From Bacteroidota bacterium (GTDB lineage: Bacteria; Bacteroidota; Ignavibacteria; UBA10030; UBA8401), in NCBI GenBank assembly GCA_008933835.1, contig WBUG01000025.1, forward strand, positions 1 through 44,149: a DNA stretch of 44,149 nt, in the 5' to 3' direction. The position numbers and the translations under genes were made by a program. Within the stretch, counting starts at the first letter, position 1; every line of letters starts with the position of its first letter. Below the pieces are notes generated by a model that had not been told where the DNA came from, searched no databases, and saw nothing but the letters and a program-made list of their open reading frames with translations. Below are positions 16,999 to 26,502 of this stretch, one piece after another.

Positions 16999-18909
16999 AT
17001 GAAAAAGATCCTGACGCTGACCCTGCTTCTTCTCTCCGCCGCGTTCGCGCAGCCCCCGGCGAACCTGAACGGCATCAAGCTCTGCATCGATCCGGGACAC
17101 GGCGGTAACAACGCCGCCAACGACCGCCGGGTGGAACCCGACGCCGGGAACGTCTTCTGGGAATCCGAAAGCAACTTCCGGAAGGCGCTCTGGCTCCGGC
17201 CTCTGCTGCAGGCGCGCGGCGCAACGGTGTTCCTCACTCGGGAGACGAACGATTATCCCGATGATATCGATCCGACCTTGACCCAGCGCTGGCAGTTCGC
17301 GAACGCGAACAATGTGCACCATTTCCATTCCATCCACTCCAACGCCACCGGCGGCACGAACACCTCCACCAATTACACGATGGTGCTGCTGAAAGAGGAC
17401 CAGTTGACGCGTCAACCTGTCTTTGCGGATGCGGTGACGATGTCGTCACTGATGTACAATAATATCCGGGCGAAGAACCGCACGACCTCTTCCTCCGGGA
17501 ACATCGCGGGGTATCCCGGCGTGTATAAGGACTACACGTTCTACGGCGGTACGAGCGGCGGTTTCAACCTCGGCGTGCTGAACGGTCTCATCATGCCCGG
17601 CCAGCTCTCCGAGGGTTCGTTCCATGATTACTATCCCGAGACACGCCGCCTGCTGAACAACCATTATCGCAAAGGGGAAGCGTACGGACTGTACAACGCC
17701 TTCGTGGAATACTACAACATCCCGTACGATACGCTCGGCCTCATCATGGGAACGCAGAAGAACGGAACGACCCCCTTGAACAACATCGTGGTCCGCCTGC
17801 TGCCGGTGAACAGGGTGTACAACGGCGATACGTACAATAACGGCTTCTTCTTCTTCGATTCCCTGCCGCCCGGTTCCTACAAGGTGGTCTACGAAACGCC
17901 CGGATACGCGCAGGACACGGTGAACGTCTCCTTCCAGGCGTTCGGCCGCGTCGTACAGTTCGCCCCCGCCCACGCCTCCACCGGCGTTCCGCGGAACCAG
18001 ACACTGACGTTCACGTTCACCGCACCACAGGACACGGCGAAGGTCCGGACGGCGTTCTCTATCACGCCGTCGCTTCCCGGCGTCATTACATGGAATCCGT
18101 CGTTCACGGTGATGACCTACACGCCGGCAGGGCTCATGCCGTACAAGACCGCCTACACGGTCTCGCTGGCGAACATGGGGAACACGGCGCAGCCGACCGT
18201 GTTCGTGGACAACAAGACCGTCACCGCCGCCGCCGGGCTCAAGAACTTCACGTCGACGTTCACCACCATCTCGCTTCCACCGACGGTGTCGCTGACACAG
18301 CCGGTGCAGAACGATACCAATTTCAATGTCGCGTCGAACATCGGCATTCGCTTCACCGGTCGGATGGACACAGCGAGCGTTCGTGCGGCGTTCCAGATCT
18401 CTCCGTCCCTGACGGGCACGTTCACCTGGACCACGCTCACGGAGGACATCTCCACGCTCATTTGGAAGCCGGTCACCGGTACGCTCGCCTACCAGACGTA
18501 CTACACCGTGACCATCGGTGCCGGAGCGAAGACGGTGTACGGGGCGGCTCTCGACGGGAACAAGGACACGGTCGCCGGCGATCCGTTCGTGCTGCAGTTC
18601 CGCACGCAGCGGGCCCCCATGTCGGCGGAGGAGGGGAGTGCGCCGCTCTCCTTCGCGCTCGCGCAGAACTTTCCGAACCCCTTCAACCCCGTCACCACCA
18701 TCGCCTTCAGCCTCGGCGGCCGCTCCGCCGTTTCGCTGAAAGTCTACGATGTGGTCGGGAGGGAAGTGGCCGTGCTGGCGGAGGGGACGATGGACGCCGG
18801 ACGGTACACGGCGGCGTGGGACGCGACGGGCGCCTCCAGCGGAATGTACGTCTACAAACTTGTGACCGAACGGTACACGGCGGTCCGTCGGATGATGCTG
18901 GTTAAGTGA
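16999..18909 (+). CDS. T9SS-sorted N-acetylmuramoyl-L-alanine amidase (Amidase_3)
   Basis: 636 residues, AGGAGG Shine-Dalgarno nine bases upstream, signal peptide cut after AFA (about 16). Residues ~24-245 are an Amidase_3 zinc amidase: His34 (IDPGHGG), Glu55 or Glu57 (WESESNFR), His113 (HSIHSN) and catalytic Glu205 (QLSEGSF). Residues ~248-320 resemble a carboxypeptidase regulatory-like sandwich (LPPGSYKVVYETPG). Two Big_5-like Ig domains (~323-428, ~430-536) and a T9SS sorting domain (~548-636, QNFPNPFNP, VYDVVGREVAVL, RRMMLVK) complete it. The second secreted amidase of this locus, it belongs to a different family from the one at 13052 but shares Ig and sorting modules. Likely acts at the cell surface or outside. 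Confidence 0.87.
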   Translation: MKKILTLTLLLLSAAFAQPPANLNGIKLCIDPGHGGNNAANDRRVEPDAGNVFWESESNFRKALWLRPLLQARGATVFLTRETNDYPDDIDPTLTQRWQFANANNVHHFHSIHSNATGGTNTSTNYTMVLLKEDQLTRQPVFADAVTMSSLMYNNIRAKNRTTSSSGNIAGYPGVYKDYTFYGGTSGGFNLGVLNGLIMPGQLSEGSFHDYYPETRRLLNNHYRKGEAYGLYNAFVEYYNIPYDTLGLIMGTQKNGTTPLNNIVVRLLPVNRVYNGDTYNNGFFFFDSLPPGSYKVVYETPGYAQDTVNVSFQAFGRVVQFAPAHASTGVPRNQTLTFTFTAPQDTAKVRTAFSITPSLPGVITWNPSFTVMTYTPAGLMPYKTAYTVSLANMGNTAQPTVFVDNKTVTAAAGLKNFTSTFTTISLPPTVSLTQPVQNDTNFNVASNIGIRFTGRMDTASVRAAFQISPSLTGTFTWTTLTEDISTLIWKPVTGTLAYQTYYTVTIGAGAKTVYGAALDGNKDTVAGDPFVLQFRTQRAPMSAEEGSAPLSFALAQNFPNPFNPVTTIAFSLGGRSAVSLKVYDVVGREVAVLAEGTMDAGRYTAAWDATGASSGMYVYKLVTERYTAVRRMMLVK

Positions 18910-19664
18910 TGCTTCGGGCGAAAGCGGCCGAGTCGGGGTTCGGAGCGGAACGCAACTTCCGGTGGCGCGGAGGGGACGTGTCGCGCATCGAAGGGTTCAG
19001 CGACAACGTGTTCGGCTTCGCGCTCACCCTGCTGGTGGTGTCGCTGGAGGTGCCGAAGACGTTCAGCGACCTCTCGTTCACCCTCGGCGGCTTCGTCGCG
19101 TTCGGACTCGCGTTCGCGCTCCTCTCGCTCTTCTGGTTCGAGCATTACCGCTTCTTCCGGCGTTACGGCATCGAGGACCGGTTCGTGCTCGTGATGAACT
19201 TCTTCCTCCTCTTCGTCGTCCTCTTCTTCGTCTATCCGTTGAAGTTCCTCTTCACCTTCCTGGTGCGGATGTTCGGCGGGGCCCGGAACGAAGTGCTGCT
19301 GCCGGACGGGACGGTCACCCGGATCATCGAAACGCACCAATGGCCGACGATGATGGTGACGTACGCCGTCGGGTTCATGCTCATCTACCTCTGCTTCTTC
19401 CTGCTGTACCGTCACGCCTATCGGTTCCGGGCAATGCTCGAACTGACGCCGGAGGAGGTCCTCCTCACCCGTGCGCAGATGACGTCGACCTTCGCCAACA
19501 TCGCGGTCGGTTTCGCTTCGGCGATGACGGTCATCATCGGCGGACCTGCCTGGGCCGCGGTCTCCGGATGGATGTACGGCCTCATCGGTCCCCTCCAGGG
19601 CATCATCGGATACCGAACCGGGCGCGCCCTCCGCGCAATGACGGAACCCTCCGGAAGGCCCTGA
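18909..19664 (+). CDS. TMEM175-family potassium channel-like membrane protein (DUF1211)
   Basis: 251 residues. The family signature R-x-x-x-F-S-D is at residues 26-32 (RIEGFSD), followed by NVFGFALTLLVVSLEVP, the first pore-lining helix of TMEM175-type K+ channels. About six membrane segments are visible. The protein is longer than many bacterial members (~200) because of a ~24-residue N-terminal tail and a longer central loop. The ATG lies in a TGATG overlap with the previous amidase; a GTG three bases earlier would add one residue. Known bacterial members are tetrameric potassium leak channels. The signature is seen, ion selectivity is by family. Confidence 0.8.
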   Translation: MLRAKAAESGFGAERNFRWRGGDVSRIEGFSDNVFGFALTLLVVSLEVPKTFSDLSFTLGGFVAFGLAFALLSLFWFEHYRFFRRYGIEDRFVLVMNFFLLFVVLFFVYPLKFLFTFLVRMFGGARNEVLLPDGTVTRIIETHQWPTMMVTYAVGFMLIYLCFFLLYRHAYRFRAMLELTPEEVLLTRAQMTSTFANIAVGFASAMTVIIGGPAWAAVSGWMYGLIGPLQGIIGYRTGRALRAMTEPSGRP

Positions 19665-19711
19665 ACCGCCTCGCTTTCTATTCTGGCCTCTTTTTCGTAT
19701 TTTCCCTCTCC

Positions 19712-19786
19712 GCTCTCGTAGTTCAAGGGATAGAACAGGAGTTTCCTAAACTTCTAATCGCAGTTCGAGTCTGCGCGAGAGCACCA
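19712..19786 (+). tRNA. tRNA-Arg, anticodon CCT
   Basis: Full cloverleaf: acceptor GCTCTCG with CGAGAGC, D-stem GTTC/GAAC, anticodon stem GGAGT/ACTTC with loop TTCCTAA (anticodon CCT at 19745-19747), T-stem CGCAG/CTGCG with loop TTCGAGT. The discriminator is A and CCA is encoded at 19784-19786. It reads AGG arginine codons. It lies 32 bases before proS on the same strand. Confidence 0.93.
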
Positions 19787-19817
19787 TTTTCTTTCATCCA
19801 CCAGCAGAACCGTTCCG

Positions 19818-21515
19818 ATGCGCCTATCCAAAGGTTTCTTCCCGACCGTCAAAGAGGTCCCCACCGATGCCGTCATTCCCAGTCACCAGCTGATGATCCG
19901 CGCGGGTCTGATGCGCCAGCTCACTGCCGGCGTCTATTCCTTCCTGCCGCTGGGGTATGCGGTGATGAAGAAGGTCATGCAGATCATCCGTGAGGAGATG
20001 GACGCCATCGGCGGGCAGGAGTTCCATCTGCCGGCGCTGAACCCGATCGAACTGTGGGAGGAGACGGACCGTGTGAAGGCGTTCGGGGACATCATGTTCC
20101 ACGTCAAGAACCGTCCGATGGTCCTCGCGCCGACGCACGAGGAGGTCATCACCGCCATCGCGAAGAACCATGTGAAGTCGTACCGCGAGATGCCGCAGAT
20201 CTGGTACCAGATCCAGACGAAGTTCCGCAACGAACCGCGGCCGAAGTCCGGTGTGCTCCGCGGACGCCAGTTCACGATGAAGGATTCGTACAGCATGGAC
20301 GCCACGCGCGAAGGGCTCGACCGCAGCTATGACCTTCATGCCGAAGCGTACAAGCGCATCTACACCCGGTGCGGTCTCTCGTTCTACATCGTCGGCGCCT
20401 CCAGCGGCGCGATGGGAGGGAGCGGCTCGCAGGAGTTCATGGTGGAATCGAACGCGGGGGAGGACAACCTCGCCGTCTGCGCCGAGAGCGGGTACGCCGC
20501 CAATGTCGAGATCGCGACGTCGCTCGTGCCGCCGGCGGAGCGGTTCGAGGCGAACCCCGCCGTCGAGAAGGTCCATACGCCGGGCTGCAGGAGCATCGAC
20601 GAGGTGGCGGCGTTCCTGAAACTGCCGGTCGCCCGCTGCGCGAAGTCGCTCGTCTTCATGAACGGAACGGCCCCGGTGCTCGTGCTGATGCTGGGGAACG
20701 ATCAGCTCAACGAGGCGAAACTGCAGGGAGTGTTCGGCCAGGACATCCGTCCCGCGCATCCGGAGGAATTGGCCCAGATCACCGGAGCCGACGCCGGCTC
20801 CATCGGGCCCGTCGGACTTCCCGCGACGGTCACCGTCGTCGCCGACCGGAGGCTCCAGAACGCCAACGGCCTCGTCTGCGGCGCGAACGTGAACGACCAC
20901 CACCTCGTCAACGTGGACCTCGGCCGCGACGCGAAGGTCTCCGCCTTCCATGACCTCCGCAGCGTGGAGGAAGGAGAGATGAGTCCGGACGGTAAGGGGA
21001 AGCTCCGCATCGTCAAGGGGATCGAGGTCGGCCATATCTTCAAGCTCGGCACCAAGTACTCCTCCGCGATGAAGGCGAACTTCCTGGACGAGAAGGGGGA
21101 GGAGCATCCCATCATCATGGGGAGTTACGGCATCGGCGTGGAACGGATCGTCGCCTGTCATATCGAGCAGCATCATGACGAGTTCGGCATCCGGTGGCAG
21201 AAGGGGGTCGCGCCGTACGACGTGCACCTCATCATGGTCAACAAGAACTCCGAGGCGGTCGTCGCGAAGTCCGAGGAGCTGTACGCGGAACTGACGAAAC
21301 AGGGACTGGCGGTGCTGTTCGACGACCGGTCGGACGTGTCGCCCGGGTTCAAGTTCAAGGACGCCGACCTTCTCGGCATGCCGCTGCAGGTCATCGTCGG
21401 CGACAAGAACCTGAAGAACAACGAGATCGAATTGAAGGAACGGGAGACCGGACGGCGCTGGAACGCCGGCGTCGCCTCGGTGGTCGGCGACGTGGTCTCG
21501 TACGTCCGGAACTGA
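19818..21515 (+). CDS. proS: Prolyl-tRNA synthetase
   Basis: 565 residues, the usual length of bacterial-type ProRS. It charges tRNA-Pro with proline. The catalytic core carries motif 2 (KFRNEPRPKSGVLRGRQFTM) and class II features (TAGVYSFLPLG; SYGIGVERIV as motif 3). Residues ~230-390 are the inserted YbaK-like editing domain that hydrolyses Ala-tRNA-Pro. The anticodon-binding domain follows (VAPYDVHLIMVNKN to the end). There is no clear Shine-Dalgarno upstream, so initiation may depend on an unstructured leader. It follows tRNA-Arg(CCT) and an aldehyde dehydrogenase gene starts 18 bases after it, so the set may be co-transcribed. Confidence 0.96.
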   Translation: MRLSKGFFPTVKEVPTDAVIPSHQLMIRAGLMRQLTAGVYSFLPLGYAVMKKVMQIIREEMDAIGGQEFHLPALNPIELWEETDRVKAFGDIMFHVKNRPMVLAPTHEEVITAIAKNHVKSYREMPQIWYQIQTKFRNEPRPKSGVLRGRQFTMKDSYSMDATREGLDRSYDLHAEAYKRIYTRCGLSFYIVGASSGAMGGSGSQEFMVESNAGEDNLAVCAESGYAANVEIATSLVPPAERFEANPAVEKVHTPGCRSIDEVAAFLKLPVARCAKSLVFMNGTAPVLVLMLGNDQLNEAKLQGVFGQDIRPAHPEELAQITGADAGSIGPVGLPATVTVVADRRLQNANGLVCGANVNDHHLVNVDLGRDAKVSAFHDLRSVEEGEMSPDGKGKLRIVKGIEVGHIFKLGTKYSSAMKANFLDEKGEEHPIIMGSYGIGVERIVACHIEQHHDEFGIRWQKGVAPYDVHLIMVNKNSEAVVAKSEELYAELTKQGLAVLFDDRSDVSPGFKFKDADLLGMPLQVIVGDKNLKNNEIELKERETGRRWNAGVASVVGDVVSYVRN

Positions 21516-21533
21516 ACCGGACCACGCAGCGCC

Positions 21534-22946
21534 ATGCCCGAGCAGCCTTTCATCGTCGGCGGCACCTGGCGGCGGTCGCAGAGCGTCCTGCCGCTGCGGA
21601 ACCCGTACACCGGCGAAACGCTGGCCGATGTGCACCAGGCGGGCGGAACGGATGCGGAAGAGGCGGTGCGTTCCGCCGTCGCCGCCGCACCGGCGATGGC
21701 CTCCCTCTCCGGGTACGACCGTTCCGAAGCGCTCGCCTCCGTCGCGGCGGGTCTGAAGGCGAAGAAAGAGGAGTTCGCCAGGACCATCACCGCCGAATCG
21801 GGAAAACCGATCGCGTTCGCGCGCGTCGAGGTGGACCGCGCCGTCACCACCTTCACCCTCGCCGCCGAAGAGGCGCGGCGCATCACCGGCGAATCCATCC
21901 CGCTCGAGGCGTCGAAAGGGAGCTCCGGCCGCCGGGGCATCGTCGAACGGTTCCCCGTCGGTCCGGTCCTCTGCATCACCCCGTTCAATTTCCCGCTGAA
22001 CCTCGTCGCGCACAAGGTCGCGCCGGCCGTCGCCGCCGGAAATCCGTTCATCCTGAAGCCGGCCCCCCAGACGCCGCTCACCGCACTAAAGCTGGGGGAA
22101 CTGTTGGTCGCTTCCGGACTCGACCCGCGCGCGGTGAACATCCTCCCGGCGCCGAACGAAACGGCAGAAACGCTGGTAGCGGACGATCGCATCGCCATGC
22201 TGAGCTTCACCGGAAGCGCTGCGGTGGGGTGGCGGTTGAAGTCCAGGGCGGGGAAGAAGCGCGTCACGTTGGAACTCGGCGGCAATGCAGCGGTCATCGT
22301 CGATCCCTCCGCGGATGTGTCCGCGGCGGCGGCACGCTGTGTGATGGGAGCGTTCGCATCGGCGGGTCAGGTGTGCATCAAAGTGCAGCGGACCATCGTG
22401 CTCCATGAAGCCGCGGAACGCTTCACCGCCGAGGTGATGAAGGCGCTCCCGGCCGCCGTGACGGGCGATCCGTCCGATGAACGGACCGTCGTCGGACCGC
22501 TCGTCTCCGCGAAGGAAGCAGACCGGGTCGAGCAGTGGATCCGCGATGCGGTTTCCGCCGGTGCTGTGGTGCTCGCCGGAGGGGAACGGCGCGGTTCCAT
22601 CATCCCGCCGACGGTCCTGACCGACGTCCGTCCGGAGATGAAGGTCTGCTCCGAAGAGGTGTTCGGCCCCGTGCTCACGGTGGAGACGGCCGGGACTCTG
22701 GAGGAGGCCGTCGCGATGGTCAACGCGTCCCGGTACGGTCTGCAGGCCGGCCTCTTCACGAACGACCTGCGGTCGGTCCGGTACGCCTACCGCACGCTGA
22801 ACGTCGGCGGACTCATCATCAACGATTTCCCCACGTTCCGTGCGGACGACATGCCGTACGGCGGCGTGAAGGACTCCGGTTTCGGCCGCGAGGGGGTCCG
22901 GTACGCCATGGACGAGATGCTGGAGAAGAAACTGCTGGTCTGGTGA
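21534..22946 (+). CDS. NAD(P)-dependent aldehyde dehydrogenase
   Basis: 470 residues, typical for the ALDH superfamily. Seen: cofactor-binding FNFPLNLVAHKVAPA and GNPFILKPAPQTP, FTGSAAVGWRL, catalytic Glu in LELGGNAAVIV, catalytic Cys in FASAGQVCIKVQR, EEVFGPV and the C-terminal GGVKDSGFGREGVRYAMDEM. The last motif resembles lactaldehyde or non-phosphorylating glyceraldehyde-phosphate dehydrogenases; substrate cannot be fixed from the sequence. It lies between proS and dnaE, which gives no pathway hint. Confidence 0.9.
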   Translation: MPEQPFIVGGTWRRSQSVLPLRNPYTGETLADVHQAGGTDAEEAVRSAVAAAPAMASLSGYDRSEALASVAAGLKAKKEEFARTITAESGKPIAFARVEVDRAVTTFTLAAEEARRITGESIPLEASKGSSGRRGIVERFPVGPVLCITPFNFPLNLVAHKVAPAVAAGNPFILKPAPQTPLTALKLGELLVASGLDPRAVNILPAPNETAETLVADDRIAMLSFTGSAAVGWRLKSRAGKKRVTLELGGNAAVIVDPSADVSAAAARCVMGAFASAGQVCIKVQRTIVLHEAAERFTAEVMKALPAAVTGDPSDERTVVGPLVSAKEADRVEQWIRDAVSAGAVVLAGGERRGSIIPPTVLTDVRPEMKVCSEEVFGPVLTVETAGTLEEAVAMVNASRYGLQAGLFTNDLRSVRYAYRTLNVGGLIINDFPTFRADDMPYGGVKDSGFGREGVRYAMDEMLEKKLLVW

Positions 22947-22969
22947 CCGGCGCAGCGCCCGAACGAGGA

Positions 22970-25900
22970 ATGTCCGAATTCATCCATCTCCATAACCACA
23001 CGCACTACTCGCTCCTCGACGGCGCGGCGACGGTGGAGTCGCTCGTCGCGGCGGCGGCAGAGTTCAAGATGCCCGCGGTGGCGCTGACGGACCACGGCGT
23101 CATGTTCGGCGCCATCGAGTTCTACAAGAAGGCGAAGAAGAAGGGGATCAAGCCCATCATCGGGTGCGAGGTGTACATCCTCACCCGCGGCAGCCGCCAT
23201 TCGAAGTCCAAGGAGAAGGACGAAGGGAACGACCTGCTCGTCTCCGACGGACGGGCCCGCAAGAAGCGCGACTACCATCACCTCATCCTCCTCTGCAAGG
23301 ACATCACCGGGTACCGCAACCTCATCCGGCTGGTGACGCTGGGACACACCGAAGGGTACTACTACAAGCCGCGCATCGACTTCGAGCTCCTGTCGCAGCA
23401 CCGCGAAGGACTCGTCTGCCTCTCCGCCTGCGCCGGCGGCGTGGTGGCCAATCCGCTCATCAACGGGGAGTACGAGGAGGCGAAGCAGATCGCGGCGATG
23501 TACCGGGACCTCTTCGGCGACGATTTCTACCTCGAGATCCAGGACCACGGCATCCCCGCCGAGAAGATCGTGCTGCGGGACATGCCGAAGCTCGCCGCGG
23601 AACTCGGTATCAAACTCGTGGCGACGAACGACTCGCACTACGTCCGGAAAGAGCATGCCATCGCGCACAACATCATGCTCCTCATCCCGGACGCCAGCGC
23701 GAACGAGGCGCCGGACATCACCAACCTCCGCTACGGTACCGACCAGATCTACTTCAAGAGCGCCGAGGAGATGTGCGAGCTCTTCCGCGCGTATCCCGAG
23801 GCCGTCGCCAGCACGTTCGAGATCGCGGACAAGTGCAACCTGAACCTCGAACTCGGCAAGAACCAGATGCCGAAGTTCCCCATCCCGCCGGACGCCGGCG
23901 TTTCGACGCTGGACGAGTACCTGGAGAAGCTCGCGCGGGAAGGTCTGCGCGAACGGTATCCCGCCGTGACGCCCGAGACCGACAAACGGATGGACCATGA
24001 GCTCTCCGTCATCAAGAAGATGGGCTACGCGGGGTACTTCCTCATCGTGGCGGACTTCATCCGCGCGGCGCGGGAGCGCGGGGTGATGGTGGGACCGGGC
24101 CGCGGCAGCGCGGCGGGGAGTCTTGTGGCGTACTGCACCGGCATCACGAACGTCGACCCGCTGAAGTACGACCTGCTGTTCGAACGGTTCCTGAATCCCG
24201 ACCGTATCTCCATGCCCGATATCGACGTGGACTTCTCCGACGCCAAGCGGGAGGTCGTCATCGAGTACGTCCGGGAGAAGTACGGCAGGGAGAACGTCGC
24301 GCAGATCATCACCTTCGGCACCCTCTCCTCCAAGGCGGTGCTCAAGGACGTCGCGCGCGTGCTCGGCATCCCCCTGCCGGTGGTGGAGGGGATCACCAAG
24401 CAGATCCCCACCGTGCTCGGCAAGGTGATGCCCATCCAGGAGGCGCTGGACACGCTGCCGGACCTCAAGCCGTTCCGCGAGAGCACCGACCCGAAGATCC
24501 AGCAGATGTTCGAGGTGGCGAAGGTGCTCGAGGGAATGAACCGGAACGCCGGCATGCACGCCGCCGGCGTCGTCATCGCGCCCGAACCGCTCGTCAACTT
24601 CGTCCCGATGTACAAGACCCCCTCCACGGAACTGATGACCCAGTTCACGATGAAGGACCTGGAGGAGGCGGGTCTTCTCAAGATGGACTTCCTCGGGCTG
24701 CGCACCCTCACCGTCATCGAGAACGCGCTCGAGATGATCCGGAAGAACCACGGCGTCTCGCTGGACCCGGACCGGCTTCCGGAGGACGACGCGAAGACCT
24801 TCGAACTCTTCGGCAAGGGACAGACCGTGGCCGTGTTCCAGTTCGAAAGCTCTGGCATGCAGGACTGGCTCCGCAAACTGCGTCCCACTTCCATCAGTGA
24901 CCTCACCGCCATGAACGCCCTCTATCGGCCCGGACCGATGGAGAACATCGGCGACTTCATCAAGCGGAAGCACGGGCAGGCGAAGATCGAGTACCTCCAT
25001 CCGCGGATGGAACCGATCCTGAAGGAGACCTACGGCGTCATCGTGTACCAGGAGCAGGTGATGCGCATCGCGTCGGACATCGCCGGGTTCACGCTGGCGA
25101 AAGCGGACCTGATGCGCCGCGCGATGGGGAAGAAGGACAAGAAGATCATGGATGAGCTCAAGGTCGAGTTCATCGAGGGGGCGCAGAAGGCCAGCCGGCT
25201 CAGCGCCGCACTGGCGGGGGAGATCTTCGACCTTATCGAAAAGTTCGCGTCGTACGGTTTCAACAAGTCGCACTCGGTCGCCTACTCGGTCGTCGCGTAC
25301 CAGACCGCCTACCTGAAGGCGCACTACCCCGCGGAGTACATGGCGGCGACGCTGACCTCCGAAATCAGCAACACCGATAAGATCGTCCTCTTCATCGACG
25401 ACTGCCGGAAGCTCGGCATCCAGGTGCTGCCGCCGGACGTCAATGAGAGCGAGAAGGACTTCACCGTGACGAAGGACGGCATCCGGTTCGGACTCGCCGC
25501 CATCAAGAACGTGGGGGTGAACGCCGTCGAGGCCATCGTGCGCGCGCGGGGGGAGAAGGGGCGGTTCGAATCGCTCTATGATTTCTGCCGGAAGGCGGAC
25601 CTGCGCACCGTGAACAAGAAGACCATCGAAGGGCTCGTCCTGGCCGGCGCGTTCGACACCATCGCGAAGAACCGTGCGCAGCTCTTCAAGGCGGTGGAGC
25701 AGATGATGTCCGCCGCCTACAGCGCGCAGGAGCACGAACAGCGGGGGCAGGACAGTCTCTTCGGCGGGGACGCGCGCTCCTCTTCCGGCGTCAGCCTCGT
25801 TCCGCAGCTCCCTCCGGTGCCCATGTGGAGCGAGGCGGAGAAACTGGCGAACGAGAAGGCGGTGCTCGGGTTCTACGTCTCGGGCCATCCGCTGCTGAAG

Positions 25901-26461
25901 TACGAGAAGGAGATCAACGCCTTCGCCAGCGTCCATCTCGGCGACGTCGAAGGGATGAAGAACGGCGAGGTGAAGGCGGGCGGCGTCGTCACCTCCGTCA
26001 AGAAGAAGATCGACAAGAAGGGGAACACGATGGCGTTCGTCACCATCGAGGACTTCACCGGCAAGGCCGAATGCGTCGTCTTCTCCAGCGTCTATAAGAA
26101 GTGCGAAGAGCTCCTCCGCGAAGAATCGATGGTGCTGGTGAAGGGGAAGGGGGAGGTGAGCGGCGAGGTCATCAAGATCCTGGTGGACGAAGTGATGCCG
26201 ATGGAGGCGGTGCGGGAGAAGTTCGCCAAAAAGATCTTCTTCCTGCTCAACGCGGACGAACTGCCGGCGGACGCCCTTCCGCGGCTTCGCGAGCTCATCG
26301 AGCGCCACAAAGGGAACTGCGGCTGCTATTTCAACGTTGTGGGGAAGGAGTTCCCGGCGCAGCCCATTTTCGTCTCCCGGAAGTACTCCGTCAATCCGAC
26401 CACCGAATTCATCGAGAGCGCCAAAGAGATCCTGGGAAAACAGTCCATCAAGTTTACCTAA
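22970..26461 (+). CDS. dnaE: DNA polymerase III alpha subunit
   Basis: 1163 residues from the ATG at 22970, which begins MSEFIHLHNHTHYSLLDG, the usual start of the PHP domain; the frame is open further upstream inside the aldehyde dehydrogenase, which I reject as coding. A GTG at 22943 would add nine residues and is a weaker alternative. This is the replicative polymerase. Active-site carboxylates are in SMPDIDVDFSD (Asp418, Asp420) and LLKMDFLGLRTLT. The helix-hairpin region, the OB-fold (GGVVTSVKKKIDKKGNTMAF) and a C-terminal tail are all present, so it is an E. coli-type DnaE rather than PolC. It lies 23 bases after the aldehyde dehydrogenase and 41 bases before trxA. Confidence 0.96.
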   Translation: MSEFIHLHNHTHYSLLDGAATVESLVAAAAEFKMPAVALTDHGVMFGAIEFYKKAKKKGIKPIIGCEVYILTRGSRHSKSKEKDEGNDLLVSDGRARKKRDYHHLILLCKDITGYRNLIRLVTLGHTEGYYYKPRIDFELLSQHREGLVCLSACAGGVVANPLINGEYEEAKQIAAMYRDLFGDDFYLEIQDHGIPAEKIVLRDMPKLAAELGIKLVATNDSHYVRKEHAIAHNIMLLIPDASANEAPDITNLRYGTDQIYFKSAEEMCELFRAYPEAVASTFEIADKCNLNLELGKNQMPKFPIPPDAGVSTLDEYLEKLAREGLRERYPAVTPETDKRMDHELSVIKKMGYAGYFLIVADFIRAARERGVMVGPGRGSAAGSLVAYCTGITNVDPLKYDLLFERFLNPDRISMPDIDVDFSDAKREVVIEYVREKYGRENVAQIITFGTLSSKAVLKDVARVLGIPLPVVEGITKQIPTVLGKVMPIQEALDTLPDLKPFRESTDPKIQQMFEVAKVLEGMNRNAGMHAAGVVIAPEPLVNFVPMYKTPSTELMTQFTMKDLEEAGLLKMDFLGLRTLTVIENALEMIRKNHGVSLDPDRLPEDDAKTFELFGKGQTVAVFQFESSGMQDWLRKLRPTSISDLTAMNALYRPGPMENIGDFIKRKHGQAKIEYLHPRMEPILKETYGVIVYQEQVMRIASDIAGFTLAKADLMRRAMGKKDKKIMDELKVEFIEGAQKASRLSAALAGEIFDLIEKFASYGFNKSHSVAYSVVAYQTAYLKAHYPAEYMAATLTSEISNTDKIVLFIDDCRKLGIQVLPPDVNESEKDFTVTKDGIRFGLAAIKNVGVNAVEAIVRARGEKGRFESLYDFCRKADLRTVNKKTIEGLVLAGAFDTIAKNRAQLFKAVEQMMSAAYSAQEHEQRGQDSLFGGDARSSSGVSLVPQLPPVPMWSEAEKLANEKAVLGFYVSGHPLLKYEKEINAFASVHLGDVEGMKNGEVKAGGVVTSVKKKIDKKGNTMAFVTIEDFTGKAECVVFSSVYKKCEELLREESMVLVKGKGEVSGEVIKILVDEVMPMEAVREKFAKKIFFLLNADELPADALPRLRELIERHKGNCGCYFNVVGKEFPAQPIFVSRKYSVNPTTEFIESAKEILGKQSIKFT

Positions 26462-26502
26462 CCGTCCGGGCCGCGCGGCCCTTCACCCATCAAGGAGATG
26501 CC

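Noticed and set aside
22535-22969. N-terminal extension of dnaE into the aldehyde dehydrogenase gene
   Set aside because: The PHP domain starts at the ATG 22970; upstream residues are Arg-rich shadow of the dehydrogenase frame.
22787-26308. Very long open frame (over 1100 codons) antisense to dnaE, and similar antisense frames opposite the surface genes (for example 5735-8587 and 8838-11657)
   Set aside because: High-GC third positions suppress stops on the opposite strand. The translations are Arg/Val/His/Asp-rich, match no family and lie fully over strongly supported genes.
26468-26481. GGGCCGCGCGGCCC palindrome between dnaE and trxA as a terminator
   Set aside because: No T-run follows and trxA begins about 20 bases later; read-through is more likely.
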